A stretch of 64,000 nucleotides of DNA from Simmondsia chinensis. Taxonomy: Eukaryota > Streptophyta > Magnoliopsida > Caryophyllales > Simmondsiaceae. This document shows, one piece after another, positions 35,042-48,619 of this stretch. Position 1 is the first letter of the stretch. Every line of letters begins with the position of its first letter. The notes below the pieces were generated by a model. The model ran no database searches, was not told where the DNA came from, and saw only the letters and a list, made by a program, of their open reading frames with translations. The translations under genes and the position numbers were made by a program. Location of the stretch: NCBI GenBank assembly GCA_018398585.1, contig JAGTTD010000022.1, forward strand, positions 13,369,501 through 13,433,500, given 5' to 3'.

Positions 35042-35188
35042 TAAATTGCCTAGTTAATACAATTAACCTATTAATAACATCCTTGATGAATACAAGAATA
35101 AATACAAAATACAAATAAAATATTACAATATGTAGTTCAACGAGATTCGTACTATATTCACATTTGAAATCCTTATCACAATCAGGGT

Positions 35189-35434
35189 TTATTTACTAGG
35201 CACTAAGGCACCGGATACCATTAGAACTCCAAAGTTAAGCGTGCTTAGGCGAGAGTAGTACCAAGATGGGTGACCTCGTAGGAAATTTTCGTGCTGCCAA
35301 CCCTATAAGGCTGGAGTTCATCGGAAATAACCTCTCGATAGGGCTACACCCTGAAGGGGTAAGGCTGCGTACATCCACTATTTCCAACCCCCGCTTATGA
35401 GGAAACCCTGGAGGCACTGGGTCTATTGTTGTTG
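35189..35434 (+). mobile_element. 5S rRNA-headed SINE, full length, with target duplication
   Basis: From about 35197 the sequence follows plant 5S rRNA nearly base for base: ggcactaaggcaccggat, then gaactccaaagttaagcgtg, then aggcgagagtagtaccaaga, then tgggtgacctc. It then passes into the TTG-type SINE 3' module (accctgaaggggtaaggctg, 'ggcactgggtc') and ends in attgttgttg. It is flanked by tatcacaatcagggt (35174-35188) and tatcacaatcagagt (35435-35449), a 15-bp target duplication with one mismatch. The 5S part keeps the region of the internal Pol III promoter. Confidence 0.88.
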
Positions 35435-35449
35435 TATCACAATCAGAGT

Positions 35450-36000
35450 AAATTGTTATTGAAATAGGCACGAAACCTCTTTTAAGCAGGTCGAATGAGT
35501 TATTGTTGATTAGGGATTGAACTTCTTTGCAATGTAGGAATGTTGCGGGGTGGTTCTGGGAGGCAGAGCTGTTTCAAGATGTTAGCGGTGCATAATAAGT
35601 TTGATCGATTGTCAAACACTTCATATGTGAGTCTAGTAGAATCACATGTTGGACAATATATAAGCCTAGTGGATTACTCTACCTAATGCCAATTAGTTTC
35701 GAATTCAACCCCACTTGTGCTTATATGTAGATCTCAAGTGGACTAACTCTGTGAATCGGGCCAACAAAGAGCCTTACCTAAGCTAACTTTATATTTTAAC
35801 ATGTATTTGGTATGGGGGATGGCCCTTATTTATTAGATTAATTTCCTTAAATTGATAAGAAAAACTACATGAAACAATATGATACACAAAGCACATGGGC
35901 ACCAAGACTCCCTTTAATTGCCATGCCTACCCAACTCATTGCATTCATTCATGTTACAAAATTGCTACATGTTCTTCTTCTAGACATAGTCGCAATACAA
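35450..36000. other. Intergenic; degraded TRIM-A LTR
   Basis: 35620-35790 resembles a TRIM-A LTR on the + strand (tatgtgagtctagtagaatc, 'ccaattagttt', 'cttatatgtagatctca') but lacks clean ends. The rest is unremarkable. Confidence 0.45.
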
Positions 36001-36200
36001 AACAGGTAACTCGTAGAAATAAGACCTGAGTGAACCTGTATATAAACAGGGATCAAAAAGTGAAAATAACAGTACAACATTCCAGCACGAGAAAACATAA
36101 ATACAAGAAAAAACAAGCGAAATCAACATGTTCTACATGATTAAACCACTACTGGACAGGACTGAAAGTGAACCAAGATTAGGGAGGAAACGAACCCAAA
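36001..36200 (+). repeat. Dispersed repeat of unknown type (copy 1)
   Basis: About 200 bp closely resembling 60865-61055: both contain aatacaaaac, 'gtaactcgta', 'gacctgagt', 'ggggatcaaaa', 'gtacaacat' and end with 'gaggaaacgaacc'. No coding capacity. It could be a LINE untranslated region. Confidence 0.55.
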
Positions 36201-36629
36201 AGACAAGAACATAGGTCGTCCTTATTATGAAAATTGCTACATGTATACATATTATGAAATTATTTATTAATGAAACTTAATATATATTATGGCGAGTTTT
36301 AGTGCATTAATATACTAGTTCATAAACTTTGTAAAATAATTTTTTAGTCAAAACGTTACGTGTATTTAGTAAAACAGTTAAAAATAGTGGTATGACAGGT
36401 GTAAACTTGCCGTTAGTTGTCAGTAAACCCATCAATCCCTTGGTATTTCCCTCGTCCTACAAACGAACAACAATTTTGTGAGATCATTAAGGGTAATTAC
36501 CTATTAGTACCTTGAGGTTTAGTGACATAATTTTTTAGAACAATGTTTTAGTCCATAGGTTTGGGTGAAAAAATATTTCAGTCCAACCGTCATTAAGCCT
36601 TTTACAAAAATTTACAAAATGACCAAAAT

Positions 36630-36740
36630 ACAACAACAACAAATCCAGTGCCTCAAAGGCTCCCACATAAGCAAGGTTGGGGGTGTTGTCCTAAAGGGAA
36701 GTTGTTTCCAAGGACTCCCAACCTGAGAAGCACGAAAGCA
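36630..36740 (-). mobile_element. SINE with TTG tail, second head type
   Basis: On the - strand: head 'gcttctcaggttgggagtcc', then 'ttggaaacaacttccctt', the 3' module and a (TTG)n tail at about 36631-36641. The head matches the copy at 15303-15484, not the 5S-headed copies. Confidence 0.65.
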
Positions 36741-36924
36741 TGAAAGCATAAAAGCATATGAGCAAAATACGGCACAAGACAAGCATAACGAAACCACAAA
36801 ACAATAAAAGGCAAATAAAATAGCTCCCAACCAATAAAGTATACCAAAGAGGCAGTTGTATAAGCCTAGGAACATTAGTGTTAGCCAGAATATGCTTCTC
36901 TCCTCTAAGCCGTTACATCGGCTA

Positions 36925-37785
36925 CCTCTATGGTAGTCCTCAGGGGAATCAAAGCAAGGGTCAAAGTCAATATCAATTGGGGGAGTTTTCAAATCTTTAG
37001 TTCTATCATTATTGTTTTCTTTCTTAGATTTCATGATGTTTCGAACTCCTATGGAGGAGTAAACTTTTATTTTAGGGATAAAGGACGGGTAGCCGTCCGT
37101 ATCCCAGATTTATATTTTATTGTAAACAATAGTTTTGTTATGTTATATACGCACCCCTGTGGGGAATTTATGATTGTTGTTTGGTTTTCTTTGCGTGAGC
37201 TTGTAGCCATGTTAAGATTTCCAAATTATTAGCGTTAATCTATGAGCTTGTAGCCCAGACCATAACATAACTGGTTTTCACGCGTGGTTAGGGTTGAGGT
37301 TGTACCCAACCCTAAACACAATCTTTATACAAATTAATATTTGCTTAGGAGTGACAAATGAATTAAGTAATGCTAATGAGAGAACCTATGCTACATGTAG
37401 AAGTGACATGATAGGTTATGCCTTTAGACTAGTTCATTACTCTAAGCCCTAATTTAAATACTAACCCAGGCTTAGTGCTTGTAGCCTAAGCCTCCTAAAC
37501 AATTGTCATAGCAGAATATAATGACAGGATACGAGTAATACTACCTTGAATTCATTCCCTGAACTAACCTCAATTGAATTGATACTTTTAGTTTATCATC
37601 AATTTTGCTATTTTAGTTAACAAATCATTTAAACCAACTCAAAACTCTATTTCAACCGATCGTTAATAACAAAATCCAACTTAACTCCGATTCCCTGCGG
37701 ATACGACCCGTATACCCGATTTAGCTGCGACAATCTCGTATGCTTGCGAGTAAACGGTTTTAAAACACACATTTAAAACGCATCA
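36925..37785. repeat. Putative LTR fragment (Ty3/gypsy-like)
   Basis: Long non-coding stretch with the phrase 'ccctgcggatacgacccgta' near 37693 and an end like aaaacgcatca at about 37785. A similar phrase occurs near the 3' end of LTRs of some plant gypsy elements. No internal coding part and no second LTR in the window, so this remains weak. The 3' edge is cut by a SINE. Confidence 0.3.
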
Positions 37786-37956
37786 GTGACCTCCTGGGAA
37801 GTCCCCATATAGCCAACCCTATAAGGTTAAGGATCCTCGGAAACAGCCTTTTGTCAGGGTTACACCCTGAAGGGGCAAGGTTACGTACATCCTTCCCTTC
37901 CAGACTCTGTTTATACGGGAGCCCTTGAGGCACTAGGCCTGTTGTTATTGTTGTAG
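37786..37956 (+). mobile_element. 5S rRNA-headed SINE, 5'-truncated
   Basis: Begins inside the 5S part (gtgacctcctgggaagtccc, the 3' third of plant 5S rRNA), then the linker 'agccaaccctataaggtta', the 3' module (tcctcggaaacagcc, accctgaaggggcaaggtta, 'gagcccttgaggcactagg') and gttgttattgttgta. The linker is the same as in the copy at 35189-35434, showing that the 5S-SINE join is fixed in the family. Confidence 0.85.
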
Positions 37957-39814
37957 GTTAATAAATTCAATAACACTTCGTGCACTCACATAAGATGATT
38001 GGATTGTCATAATCATAAAGAAATTGTAGAAATTTTATTCAATTGGTATCCTCGCAAGGGCTCGCCATATAATTAATGGGGAAATGGAGGTCCCAACCAA
38101 AAACAGTGTAAGCCGGGCTGCCACATCTACTCTTTATTTCATACACGGAACCTCAATTCTACGTGTATTCATATGGAGATTCGTGTTTTTACAGTGATAA
38201 ATTCTACTCTTTATTTTTAATTATTTGAAACACAAATTAGTTGTTTGTATAATCAGGAGAGGGTGTGATTAGCGTGACCTATTTTTCGTAATATTTTGGA
38301 CCACCTTCTCCTAAATTTTTACCTTTTTTGAAGATCACACATAAAACCAATGAACCCATGACATTTTCTTGGCAATTTTTTCAAAAAAATATTTCTTTAA
38401 TATATTTTTTTTAAGTAAAGGTGTTCTTTACTGAAGACCATATAAATTTTAGGTGTGATTTTAAAAAAATTACCTAAATTTTTTAACTTTTCAATTTTTA
38501 TATCTAAACTTTCTAAATTTTTTTAATATTACACCTTAATGAAAAGCCATTAACATCTAGTAATTTTTGCTGATGTGGCATTTTAAAAAAAAACTACTTT
38601 TTTAAATATCTAAATTATGCTTTTCTAAATATTTACATTTTTTAAGATTTTAAAATTATTTTAAATGTAAATTTTAAGTTTTTAAAATGATCTTTTTTAG
38701 AATGTCACGACAATAAAAACTGGCGGATGTCACCTTAATGCGTGATATTAAAAAATTAGAAAATTTAGATAGTTTTTAAAGCACCTAAAATTTTGGTAGT
38801 TTTTAGTTCAAGGCCTTAAAAACTTGTTCATTTTGATAAGAAAATAAGTTTATTGTATGCATTCATATGGAGATTCGTGTTGGTTAGTGACATTGTAGAA
38901 ATACACATTTTATCCGCAGTTGACATTATTGCTACAATTTGCTAGTAATTGGCTTTCGGTTTTCATCAAATCAATTAAGCTTTTCAAAGAGTATGTTTCG
39001 TAAGATAAGAAATAGAGCCTTATTAGCAAACGATTTCAATTTGAAATTTCATCTCCGTAATTTAAGGCACTTTTGATATCGTATTTTATTTACAATTTTT
39101 TATTTTTGAATTAAAAATTATATTTTAATAATGAAATTTTATTATTTTTGATTAATTATTTATCATTTTTTTTATTTCGAGAAAAAACTGAAAATAAGAA
39201 AATTTGTTTCCAAAATAAAAGAAAATACCAAATAAACCCTAAATTATTGATAAGCTAAAGAAGAATTATGAAATTCTTACTGATACAGTATACAAAAAAT
39301 TATATTTTTATGATCGATATAGGATTATTTGTTTCTGTTCAAAAAAATATAGGATTATTTGTTTTGACAAAAAAAAAATAGGATTATTTGCTTTAGTTAG
39401 GTTGATGAAATGATAATATAATATTTGTAAGGTATACTAAGATGTAAAAATATTTTAGGGTACTATGAATGGAGCACCAAATTTGTGGGCCTTCCTAAAT
39501 TTTTGGGGCCCCTAAATTTTTATTGTTTTAATTTTTAAAATATCAATTATTAATATTCATAAACTTTATTATAAAATTTTTTATAATTTTTTTGTACATG
39601 AAAGGTCTCCATTTGAATTTATTTTTATTAGGGCTCCAAAAATGTCAAAAACAACCTTAGTACCATATACATACACCTCCGTTAATTTATGTTAACACTA
39701 AAACAAGAAAATACATAAAAGAAAACTTAATTAGGAGTAGTAATATAATTTTCCATTAAAAGAACTTTAAAAATAATAAAAGAGCCACCACCACACACCA
39801 CTACTGTCATCATT
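37957..39814. other. AT-rich intergenic sequence
   Basis: No gene. 38460-38830 is AT-rich with facing repeats and looks like a MITE. 39040-39245 belongs to the 'aaaaactgaaaataag' repeat type. 39470-39650 (reverse strand) resembles the GGGCC-type repeat of 13912-14105. Confidence 0.4.
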
Positions 39815-39965
39815 GGTAGAGTATAAAACCAATCATGGGTTTTTTCCTATCAACTTAAGCTTTGAGCATTGTTGGTTCATTAATATGGTATCAGAGCTTT
39901 GTTAACTAAGAGGTCACGGGTTTGAATCTAATATTTTCTCTCAATATTAACATAATTCAAGCAAA
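39815..39965 (+). mobile_element. TRIM-B fragment: LTR, primer site and start of internal region
   Basis: A 71-bp LTR (tggtagagtataaaacc to ttcattaata, 39815-39885) is followed directly by tggtatcagagc at 39886-39897, a perfect initiator-Met primer binding site, and the TRIM-B internal phrase 'aagaggtcacgggtttgaat'. The 3' LTR is not seen. Confidence 0.7.
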
Positions 39966-41139
39966 AGTGCAATTACTAAAACACCACTATAAATCCTTAT
40001 CCTGTAACTTACATTTTTATGATAGTCCATTCTCTGTAAAGTTATCTACTTTATTAAAAAAAAAAAAACTCAATTTAAACAGAAAAATAATTATTCAACC
40101 ATATAAATAACAATTTAATATAGTATTTTAGAACGCAAATTATTTTATGTCACATAAAATAATTATTTGATGATGAAGTTAAATTATGCCAGCACTTATA
40201 CCACTGGTCGTTGAACCCAATAAATGAAGGAATTGAATAAGTTATATGAAATTGGAAAAACTTGGCATCCTCTTTATGCAAATCAAGCCCCCTACCCCTC
40301 TCTCTTCTCATTGAAATAATTTTCCCCAAAAAAAAAATACAATAGTAAATAAAAACAAAATAAAAATATATATATTTGGGCAGTGGCCCAGAGCTTAGCA
40401 TGTGGGTTTTCAGTCGTATTTGCATCCAATTACTGACTGCCACGTGGGTCTCGTAGTGGAAAAAAATATCTTGAACATTAATGTCAGTCCGAAATGCTTA
40501 AGCAGTTTGGTTTTTTTTTTTCTTGATAATGAGTAAGAAACTCGTAGTATAAGAGCTGATATCCAAAAAAGTAGAATCTAAAAAGCACACAAAAAGTGTG
40601 ACAAAGACCTAAAGACAGAAAGAAACAAGACCAGAGCAAACGCCTCGAACTCCTAGTGAAGCCTACCGCCCAGCCAAAATCAAAACAATTGGTGCCATGA
40701 GTGAACAAAGAGATTCCAGCCAAGGTAAAAAAAAAAACCCAAAAAAAAAAAAAAAAGAGATGGGACAAGAAAATACAAACACCAATCACAAAAATGCCAA
40801 TGATGATCGTTTCCAACACCTAATGCATAAGCTGGCGGGTAAAAGAACAAAAATGGTAAATACTCTTGACATGCCCCTCAGCGGATGAATGTCAGGTTAT
40901 AATATGGATAATACACATGTCCAACTTTGTAAGTTGTATTTTAATTACGTTAATATTAATATTCAGAGGAGGCTGATGGGATTTAAACTCGTGAACCTTC
41001 TTTCAATGAGGCTCTTATGCTAAGTCAAGAAACTGGCTATTCTAAAAACTTAAGGTGGTGGATGAAGACTCCCAAATGATTTAATATTTTATCATGATTC
41101 TTCACATGAATTCTTATTGGTTTTGAAGCGTGAATTCTT
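39966..41139. other. Intergenic sequence upstream of CER1
   Basis: Contains simple-sequence runs (poly-A near 40055 and 40738-40755, poly-T near 40511). 40520-40850 has repeat-like texture (reverse strand ends in a poly-A next to 'tactcattatcaag') and may be a LINE 3' end on the - strand. No gene. Confidence 0.35.
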
Positions 41140-41305
41140 AAGGGAGGGTTTAGAGTTTTGTTGGGTTTGTTTATGTATGCTTTAAGATTGTTTAGGAATT
41201 TTCGTGTTCACTGTGTTGTGTTGTTTTGTTGGGCCTTACTTTCGTAGGTGCGCCTTATTTTGTATTGTGAGCTTTTCTCCTTATTTATCAAAAAAAAAAA
41301 AAATG
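41140..41305 (+). mobile_element. Putative LINE 3' end
   Basis: Ends 'attgtgagcttttctcctta' then 'tttatc' and a poly-A of about 14. T/G-rich leader before it. A similar phrase ('cctattttgtatcgtgac') occurs at 53347 in CER1 intron 4. No coding part. Confidence 0.35.
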
Positions 41306-41368
41306 AATATGTCCAACTCATTTTTTGTACTTTAATTATATTGATATCTAATTCGTACCCAAATTAGG

Positions 41369-41705
41369 CTCTAATACTAATGACACGATCTAAAATTAGA
41401 AAATATACTAGAACTAAAGAAAAACAACAAAATACTTAAAGTAAAGGGATAAGAGAGAAAGTATAAGAGATGACAGTGATTTTCCTTGAATGCCTTGGAT
41501 TGCAATGGCTACTCATATTTATAGAATACCCCCTCCCTAGGCGGGTCCACTGTACTACCTATTAGGTTACCGTAATACTATAGATCTAAACACCTAATTT
41601 GAGTACGTATCAATATCTCGATCAATTATAATATGATAACATATTAAGGAACCAACTATCACAAAATTTAAGCTGATAGGTAAATGTCTATAAATGATTT
41701 TCTAA
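41369..41705 (-). repeat. LTR and TRIM-B debris immediately upstream of CER1
   Basis: ctctaatactaatgaca at 41370-41386 resembles the complement of a primer site followed by an LTR start. 41645-41705 ('aaggaaccaactatc', 'aagctgataggt') is a TRIM-B LTR on the - strand. These lie 65 bp or more upstream of the CER1 TATA motif. Confidence 0.45.
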
Positions 41706-41769
41706 CTAACAATAAAATAAAATAAGAAAAAAGAGGAATGTAATTAATATGTGAAGCAATATTTGGTTC

Positions 41770-41779
41770 TATATAATGG
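41770..41779 (+). promoter_or_regulatory. Candidate TATA box of CER1
   Basis: ctatataatg at 41770-41779, about 60 bp upstream of the CER1 start codon at 41835. This is a suitable distance for a short 5' leader. No other promoter element can be claimed from sequence alone. Confidence 0.5.
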
Positions 41780-41834
41780 GTTTAGTGTAGGTGAGATGTT
41801 ATGAGAAAGAAGGTGAGAAACTAACCAAAAGGCA

Positions 41835-44800
41835 ATGGCAACAACTCCAGGTGTTCTCACTGAATGGCCATGGCACCATCTTGGTAACTTCAAGGTCTCT
41901 CTCCCCCCCCCCCCCCTCTTTCTCTCCCCCTTTTTTTTTGTTTTTGTTTACGTGTGTTCATAACGACGTGTTTATCCCCATTTACACATATCTCGGCTTA
42001 TCTCTCTCAAGCTACACACCATTTGGTCTGACGTTTCTAAGATGTCAAAAGGATCCTCCAAGAGATATATAAAATGGATCTAAAATTAATAACATAAGCG
42101 ACATTAAATATGATGGAAAATAAAATGATAGAGCAGGAAGCCAAAATGCACGCTATGGTTAAACACAGGTAAAAAAAAGAGTCTAACTATGCAAAATGGT
42201 CAGATACAATGCTAGCTAATGGTTCCTATGATACTGAAGGTTGGCAAGTGTGTTGAATCTGGAAGTAGTGCAGCCATAAACTTAGTGGGTGACCCATGGT
42301 TCGAGCGTCAGGCCTCGTGTTTTATGCGGGTGCATGTCTAAACGCACTACCACCCGAGCTAACCCATTTAGGTTTTGTGGAAGTGTGCTAGTTTGTAACT
42401 ATCTTAGACGTTTAATGGTTTGCCTTTTCATTAGGAGCTCTTAATTGAGTTAAGTACAAGCTTATTTAACGAAGGTGAAAGCTTGATACTCAGGAGCCTA
42501 AATAAGACAAAATGAGTTCAATTTGAGCTCAAGTAGCGTAACCATACCTTAAATGAGTCTACTCGTCAAGCCAAGCGAAACTAAATGTGGTTCCACTACT
42601 CACAATCTTTATACTCAACGAGTTTCAAACTAAGTAAAAGCAAAAGACTATTATCTATACGAGTGTCAAACCCAGTATTATACCCAACAAGTTCATGATC
42701 AGCTCAGTTGTACCTTAATCTTATGTTTACACCTCCATGCCGATGAAGGTGTATTTGTACGGCTAAGAGTTAGATTTGGAATATTAAAATCCTGTCGTTG
42801 GGTAAAAACTATTCGAAAGGCTCATCAACTTATGATTGAATGGTGCATATACAACCTAAGAATTAGTTGCAATGTGGCCAAAGCCTTTGTCTGTATGGTT
42901 AAATTACATATGTATGTATTGTTTTAAAATATAATCATGCTTCATGCAATTTAAATCCTTGAATGTAACTTATAAATGAGTCATGTCAATCCCATGTTTG
43001 TTACACCTTGAGGCTCGGCTCGATAATATGTTTCCCCATTCGAGTGTGATAAAAGGTGTGCTTAAAAGCTTAAGTCAAGTTTGACTCAACATGGTTAAGC
43101 TCGAATTCTACGAAATTTTTTTAGTTAAGCTTGACTTGATTGGACAAGTTTAGACACGTTAAAACTTGTTTAAACTCATCTATCTATACAATATATTATT
43201 GCAAAGTTTTCCATCCCCTAGAAGCCCTTCAAGCTCTCATTTCTTAATTTTAGAGGGGTTACCTTCTATTTGCCAAAAAATGAGGGGGGAAAAAAAGAAA
43301 AAATGACAAAAATTACAAAATATGACCAAAAAATAATATGTAGGATAAATATTATTTACACCAGAATAAAACAAATACAAATTAGAAAAAATTACAAAGC
43401 AATCGACAACTACTAAATAATATAAGAAATAAATATCACCCGTGCATCGTGCGGAAAGCACCTAGTTTATAATTAATGTCAGCTCCTTTTAAGGTCAATT
43501 CAAATTACTTTGTTTACAAATCCGACTCACTCGGAAAAATACAGGGGGATCGAGCTAAAATACAAGGTTGTTAAACAATTATTCTATACTTTCCTAACAA
43601 TAATAGCAAATTTAATCATTTAATGATCTCAATTGATTAATGTGACCCATCATATTCGTGTACTATAAATATATGTATTTTACGTACATAACTAATACAA
43701 ACAATAAATGTATTATTATGAATATAATTTGGCCAAAAAGTATAAAGTTTGATTCCCCTCTAAACATCTCCGTAAGAAATTTTTAATTGAACTGGCTCCT
43801 ATGACGTGTGGGCCGCTGCATAAGTCGGATTTGCCTGATAATCGAGTTCCTCATTACCATAAAAAATATAATAAACTAATAATTTTATAAAACATGTATT
43901 AGATAGATAAATTACATATCTTTTGTATGTATTTATTATATTGAATATAATAAAATATATATAGCGTTGTAGCACAAGAGGATATTGGTTTCCCAATGTG
44001 CTCCAGTGGTTGGAGAAGCTTAGGCCATCCCTGGAGTCCCTAGTTCGAGGTATCTTCATCCCATCCCATGTAATGTGACGTTACCATTTTTATTATTAAT
44101 TTTTTAAAAGTAGCTTTCAATTTGTAAAAAGTGTATATTTAAAGGGCTCGTTTTTAACGTTTAAAAGAAACCCAAAAAAAAAAAAAAAAAAAAACACAAA
44201 AAGTAGCTTTCAGTTTCACTTATTAGTCGCATGCCAGGGTATAATGAATTCTTGAGGTACAACACTGGACCAATTTTGTCAAAAAAAAAAAAAAGAGAAA
44301 AATACGGGGGGCTGAACTTGTAAAAACGACGTCGTTTAATTAGTTGTTGGTTTGGTGTAAAAACAATCATTTGGTGCAATCTAATTTATGTGGTCAAGCC
44401 CCAAATAGGCCTTGCTCAAGAATAACTATTTTTTCGATAATTTAAATATAAATTCGAGAAAGCATGACGGTGAAGGGTAAGACCAACCAGGCTGCCCATG
44501 ACTAGGACACCAAAACAGAATGAACGCCTTGACAAGGGCAAGAATAACTATAACAACTTAATGGACATGTTTGATATCGTTTTATATTTGTAGTTTTCAA
44601 TTATTAAGAAGTTAACATCTAGTGTTTAAGACATTTTTTTTTTTTTTTTTTGGTTTTATTTTCAGTTCTATATTTGTAATTTTTAGTTATTATCAAGTAA
44701 GCATCGAGTAACCTACCTACTATTACGAATGATTAAGTTGATAGGTGAAGGTTTGGCAATGGTTTTATACTCTAACATGACCCCTCATGCATAGGCCCTT

Positions 44801-47800
44801 TGGGCTTGAAGCACGGACAATGCCCACGCCTTCTATTTGGAATGAGTTATTGGGACTTGAACTCCTGACTTTTTAGTAACCAAAACTTTGATACCATGCC
44901 AAGGATCCAATAGTCTTAGAAGCTTAACTATTAGGTGAAGATATAAGAATAATTTTATACTCTAATATAATTAGGTTAAGTCATTTTCAAAATATAATTT
45001 TTATTTTTTTAAAAAAAATTTAATAACTATAAATAGAAAACAGTAAGACATTATGTCGTTAGATGAGAACTGATTATCAATTTTGCATTCTCACGCGAAT
45101 ACCCATTGGCAGATCTAAGCTTTTGGCATCTGGGGTATTTGCCTCCAGTGATTTTGGTATATATACGTAATAAATAAATATTATATATAGTCTATTTATT
45201 TGTATAAAAAAAAATTAAATTTGCTCTCACTTATTTGTCAAAAATGTTTTAGGCAAATCTCTTACCCCAATATCTTTGTTATTATTGGTCTTGTCGATTT
45301 GTAACATATAATGACCTAAAAATGCATAGCCCAAAGTTACAAACTCCTAATAGCATTTGCAATGTATTATATATTTGTACATGCTTTTAAACTCTTTTAG
45401 AATTTTTTAAATGTCTTTGTCAAGAAAAATATTATTACATGTTATCTGTTACTTTGCACAATCATTAGATACATCTTGAAAAGACATACTTATTGTATAC
45501 ACTAGATGTATTCGATGATTATTCTATATGACACATAATAATATTGTGTTTATCATATCTGAATAACATATTAAAAAGTATTCTTGCCGTCACTATTAAT
45601 AAATGTCCCTCTAAAGGAACTTTTTAGATCCGCTACTGCAAATGCTTATCAACTGATCAAAGCTAAAGCTTGAGTGGTGAGTAGTGCAAATGCACACTTT
45701 ATACACGGTGTAAGAGTTTTGCCTTTTTTTTTTTTTTTTTTTTTTTATGATTGAGAAGAGAGTAATCCCTTAAGTACATAGAATTTCTAAAACAAAAGGC
45801 AACAAGGCAAAATAAAAATAAAATTACAAATCATCAATTTTGTCAAGGAACCAACTTAGGACTTCTTTATCACAAGGCTGTAATACCATGTCAAGAAACC
45901 AACTCACACAAAAAGCTTAAACTGATAGGTGAAGGCCCAGGAATCTTTTACTCTAATAAATCTGAAGTCTAAATGTACACCACGTTTAAAACTTATATTT
46001 TACCTAGGGGTGTATTTAAGTTGAGTCGCGCCGAGCTGAGCCCGAGTCTACTAGGCTCGAGGCTTGGCTCTTTTGTATTAAGCTCAGATCGGGCTCGGCT
46101 CTAAGCTAGCCGAGCTCAGAAAGTTGAGGCTCGAGCTTGGCTCGTCAAAAGCTTGGACTCGGCTCGACAAGATTTGAATTAATTCTACAATATTTTGGCT
46201 CATTTAAGCTCAATCTAGGCTCGTTTAAGCTCTGGCTCGACTCATTTAGGCTCAAATTTGACTTGATTGGGCATATTTAAACAAATATAGTACATTAAGA
46301 ACAACTTGATTAGGCTCGCTTGGGCCCGCGACCGTTTGAGCTCGAGTTTCACTAGGCTTTGGCTCAGCTCAATAGGCTAAACAAGCCAGCTCGAGCTCAA
46401 AGTGAGCTGAGCTTTTTGATTTTTATGACAAGCGGGCTCATGAGGCGGCTTGGCTCATTTACCTCCCTAATTTCAACCGACAAATAAAAAAAGAAATTGG
46501 CAATTTTATGGTTAGCATCACTTTTTCTCTTGCTTTAATTTAACAAGTTATTGCACCCTTGTACGGGTGCACCTAAAAATTTTTTCAGTTGGGCACAGAT
46601 GTAAAATTGATGTTATATATGTATGTAATTTATACCTGTAGAACAAATATTTAATAAAAAAATTAAATATATATATATTAGTTAGACTATAAAAATTAAT
46701 GTTATATATGATCACTTTATTATAAGATAATAAATTGATATTACATTAATTAAGAATATAATTAGATACATACATTAAATACCAACATGGTATCACCTGC
46801 ACATGGTCAGCTTATTGAAAACACAATAGAAAAGCAATATGAATGCTTCTTCACCTAACTTGTGGTCAAACACAAGACAGATATTCTAAACAACTGTTTG
46901 GAATTCCAAATTTTAGAGGTTGTTGTTTTCGAAGACACAATTACTAATATTAATAAGTTTTAAGAAAATATTATTATGGATGAAGGGTCCCATTTGAAAA
47001 TTTTGTTTGGGGTGCCGAGAATATCAAGACCGGCCCTGGTTACAAGCAATATAAATTTAATTGAAACTTTATCACCTAAATGTCCAAAGGTTTCAAAATT
47101 TATTATCTAAGTAATTTGACATTTTTCTTTCGATAATTAGATAAATAACTCTCAATACAAAATCGGCGCACTAAAGCGGTGCTTGAGAAAGCCCACGGGA
47201 GCCGGAAAAAACATAGCAACAAACCTTAGATACCTACCACCCTGTCAACCCCTGAAGTATAACAACATGCCCAAAAAAACATAGACGCCTATGCCCACAC
47301 TAACTAGGGATGGCAATGGGGCGGGTAAAACCCGTTATCCGGTGGTACCAGCCCCAAATGTATAAGGGGGGCGGGTAGTGGATACGGGTTCGGTGTACCT
47401 GCCCCGTACCCGTCACGGGTATGGGGCGGGTACGGGTATAGTTTTGTACCCGCCTCGCCCTGCTCCACCTTATACCCGTCATTCCTGCTTTATTTTGTAC
47501 ATAATTAACCTTCAAATTAAAAAAAATATGTGTTTAAATTCAATAGCCCAAATTGTTTATCAATGTTATAAAAAAATATAATTAATTTTTAAAAGTAGTA
47601 TTAAATAACTAATATGACTCGGTATAGATAATTGTTTTCTACGCACATTAGAGAAGGTACGGGGAGGGTAACGCATACCCGTTGGATACCCGCGGGTAAT
47701 GGGGCGGGTACGGGTATAGGATTTGGGTGGTGCGTACGGGTATAGAGGAGACACCCCCCGTACCCGCCCCGCCCCATTGCCATCCCTAACACTAACTCAT

Positions 47801-48584
47801 GAAACATAAAAAGTCAAATACATCACACATTTACAAACTCCTAAAATCACAAAAAAGCCAAATGAATGACACATTTTTTTACACCTTTGATATTGCATAG
47901 GCCATCTCAAAGTAGAGATCAATATGAGCTGCAACTCCTATCAGGACACCTCAAAGTAGGCCCGGGACATTTCATTGCATGAATGTGTTATCACAAGGTT
48001 TTGAAAATTTTATCATATAGTGTACTCTTCGTCTGAATCAAATGAATTTAGATCAGAACTCAGGCAAATTTGCCCTAATCGTGATGCAGTATATGATTAT
48101 TATAGTACTTATGAATAATGTCAATGCTTTCAATGAAAATCAGTGACATGTGATAAAAATATTCACTGATACTGAAGGAAGTTACCTATACACTATTGAA
48201 ATAATGAGCGTTCTTGGACTTTTGTGGAACAATAACATCAAATTTTGATAGAATATACCTATATATTATTGAAATTATGTTTCACATAAGCATTTTTCAA
48301 TATTGATAAAATTTATAAAACTTTAAGATACTTGAGCAATAAACTTTTTGAACCTCAAGATATCTCATCGTATTAAATGTCAAGATATTTAAATAATAAC
48401 AGACTACGACTCATCGTACCTAAAAGATAAATTTTCTAACTTATTTATATATTTATAATAATATAGTAAACTATAAGAACAATATTACTATAAGAATAAT
48501 ATTAATATATATATCTATATATAAAATTAATTAATTATTTAACTTAGATATATGTAATATTGCTAGTCCTATAATGTGATGCCC

Positions 48585-48619
<35 letters not shown>

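Noticed and set aside
35197..35300. Functional 5S rRNA gene
   Set aside because: It is joined to a SINE module with GTT tail and target duplication, is single rather than in a tandem array, and has substitutions; it is a SINE head.
35189..35434. Cassandra element (a TRIM that carries 5S sequence in its LTRs)
   Set aside because: There are no paired LTRs, no primer site and no polypurine tract; variable-length target duplications and a simple-repeat tail point to a SINE.
36925..37785. Protein-coding gene
   Set aside because: No frame shows conserved motifs and splice-site joins give nothing coherent; an LTR fragment fits better, though weakly.
42255..44060. tRNA genes
   Set aside because: Only A- and B-box-like phrases are present; no cloverleaf could be drawn by eye, so degraded SINE heads are more likely.
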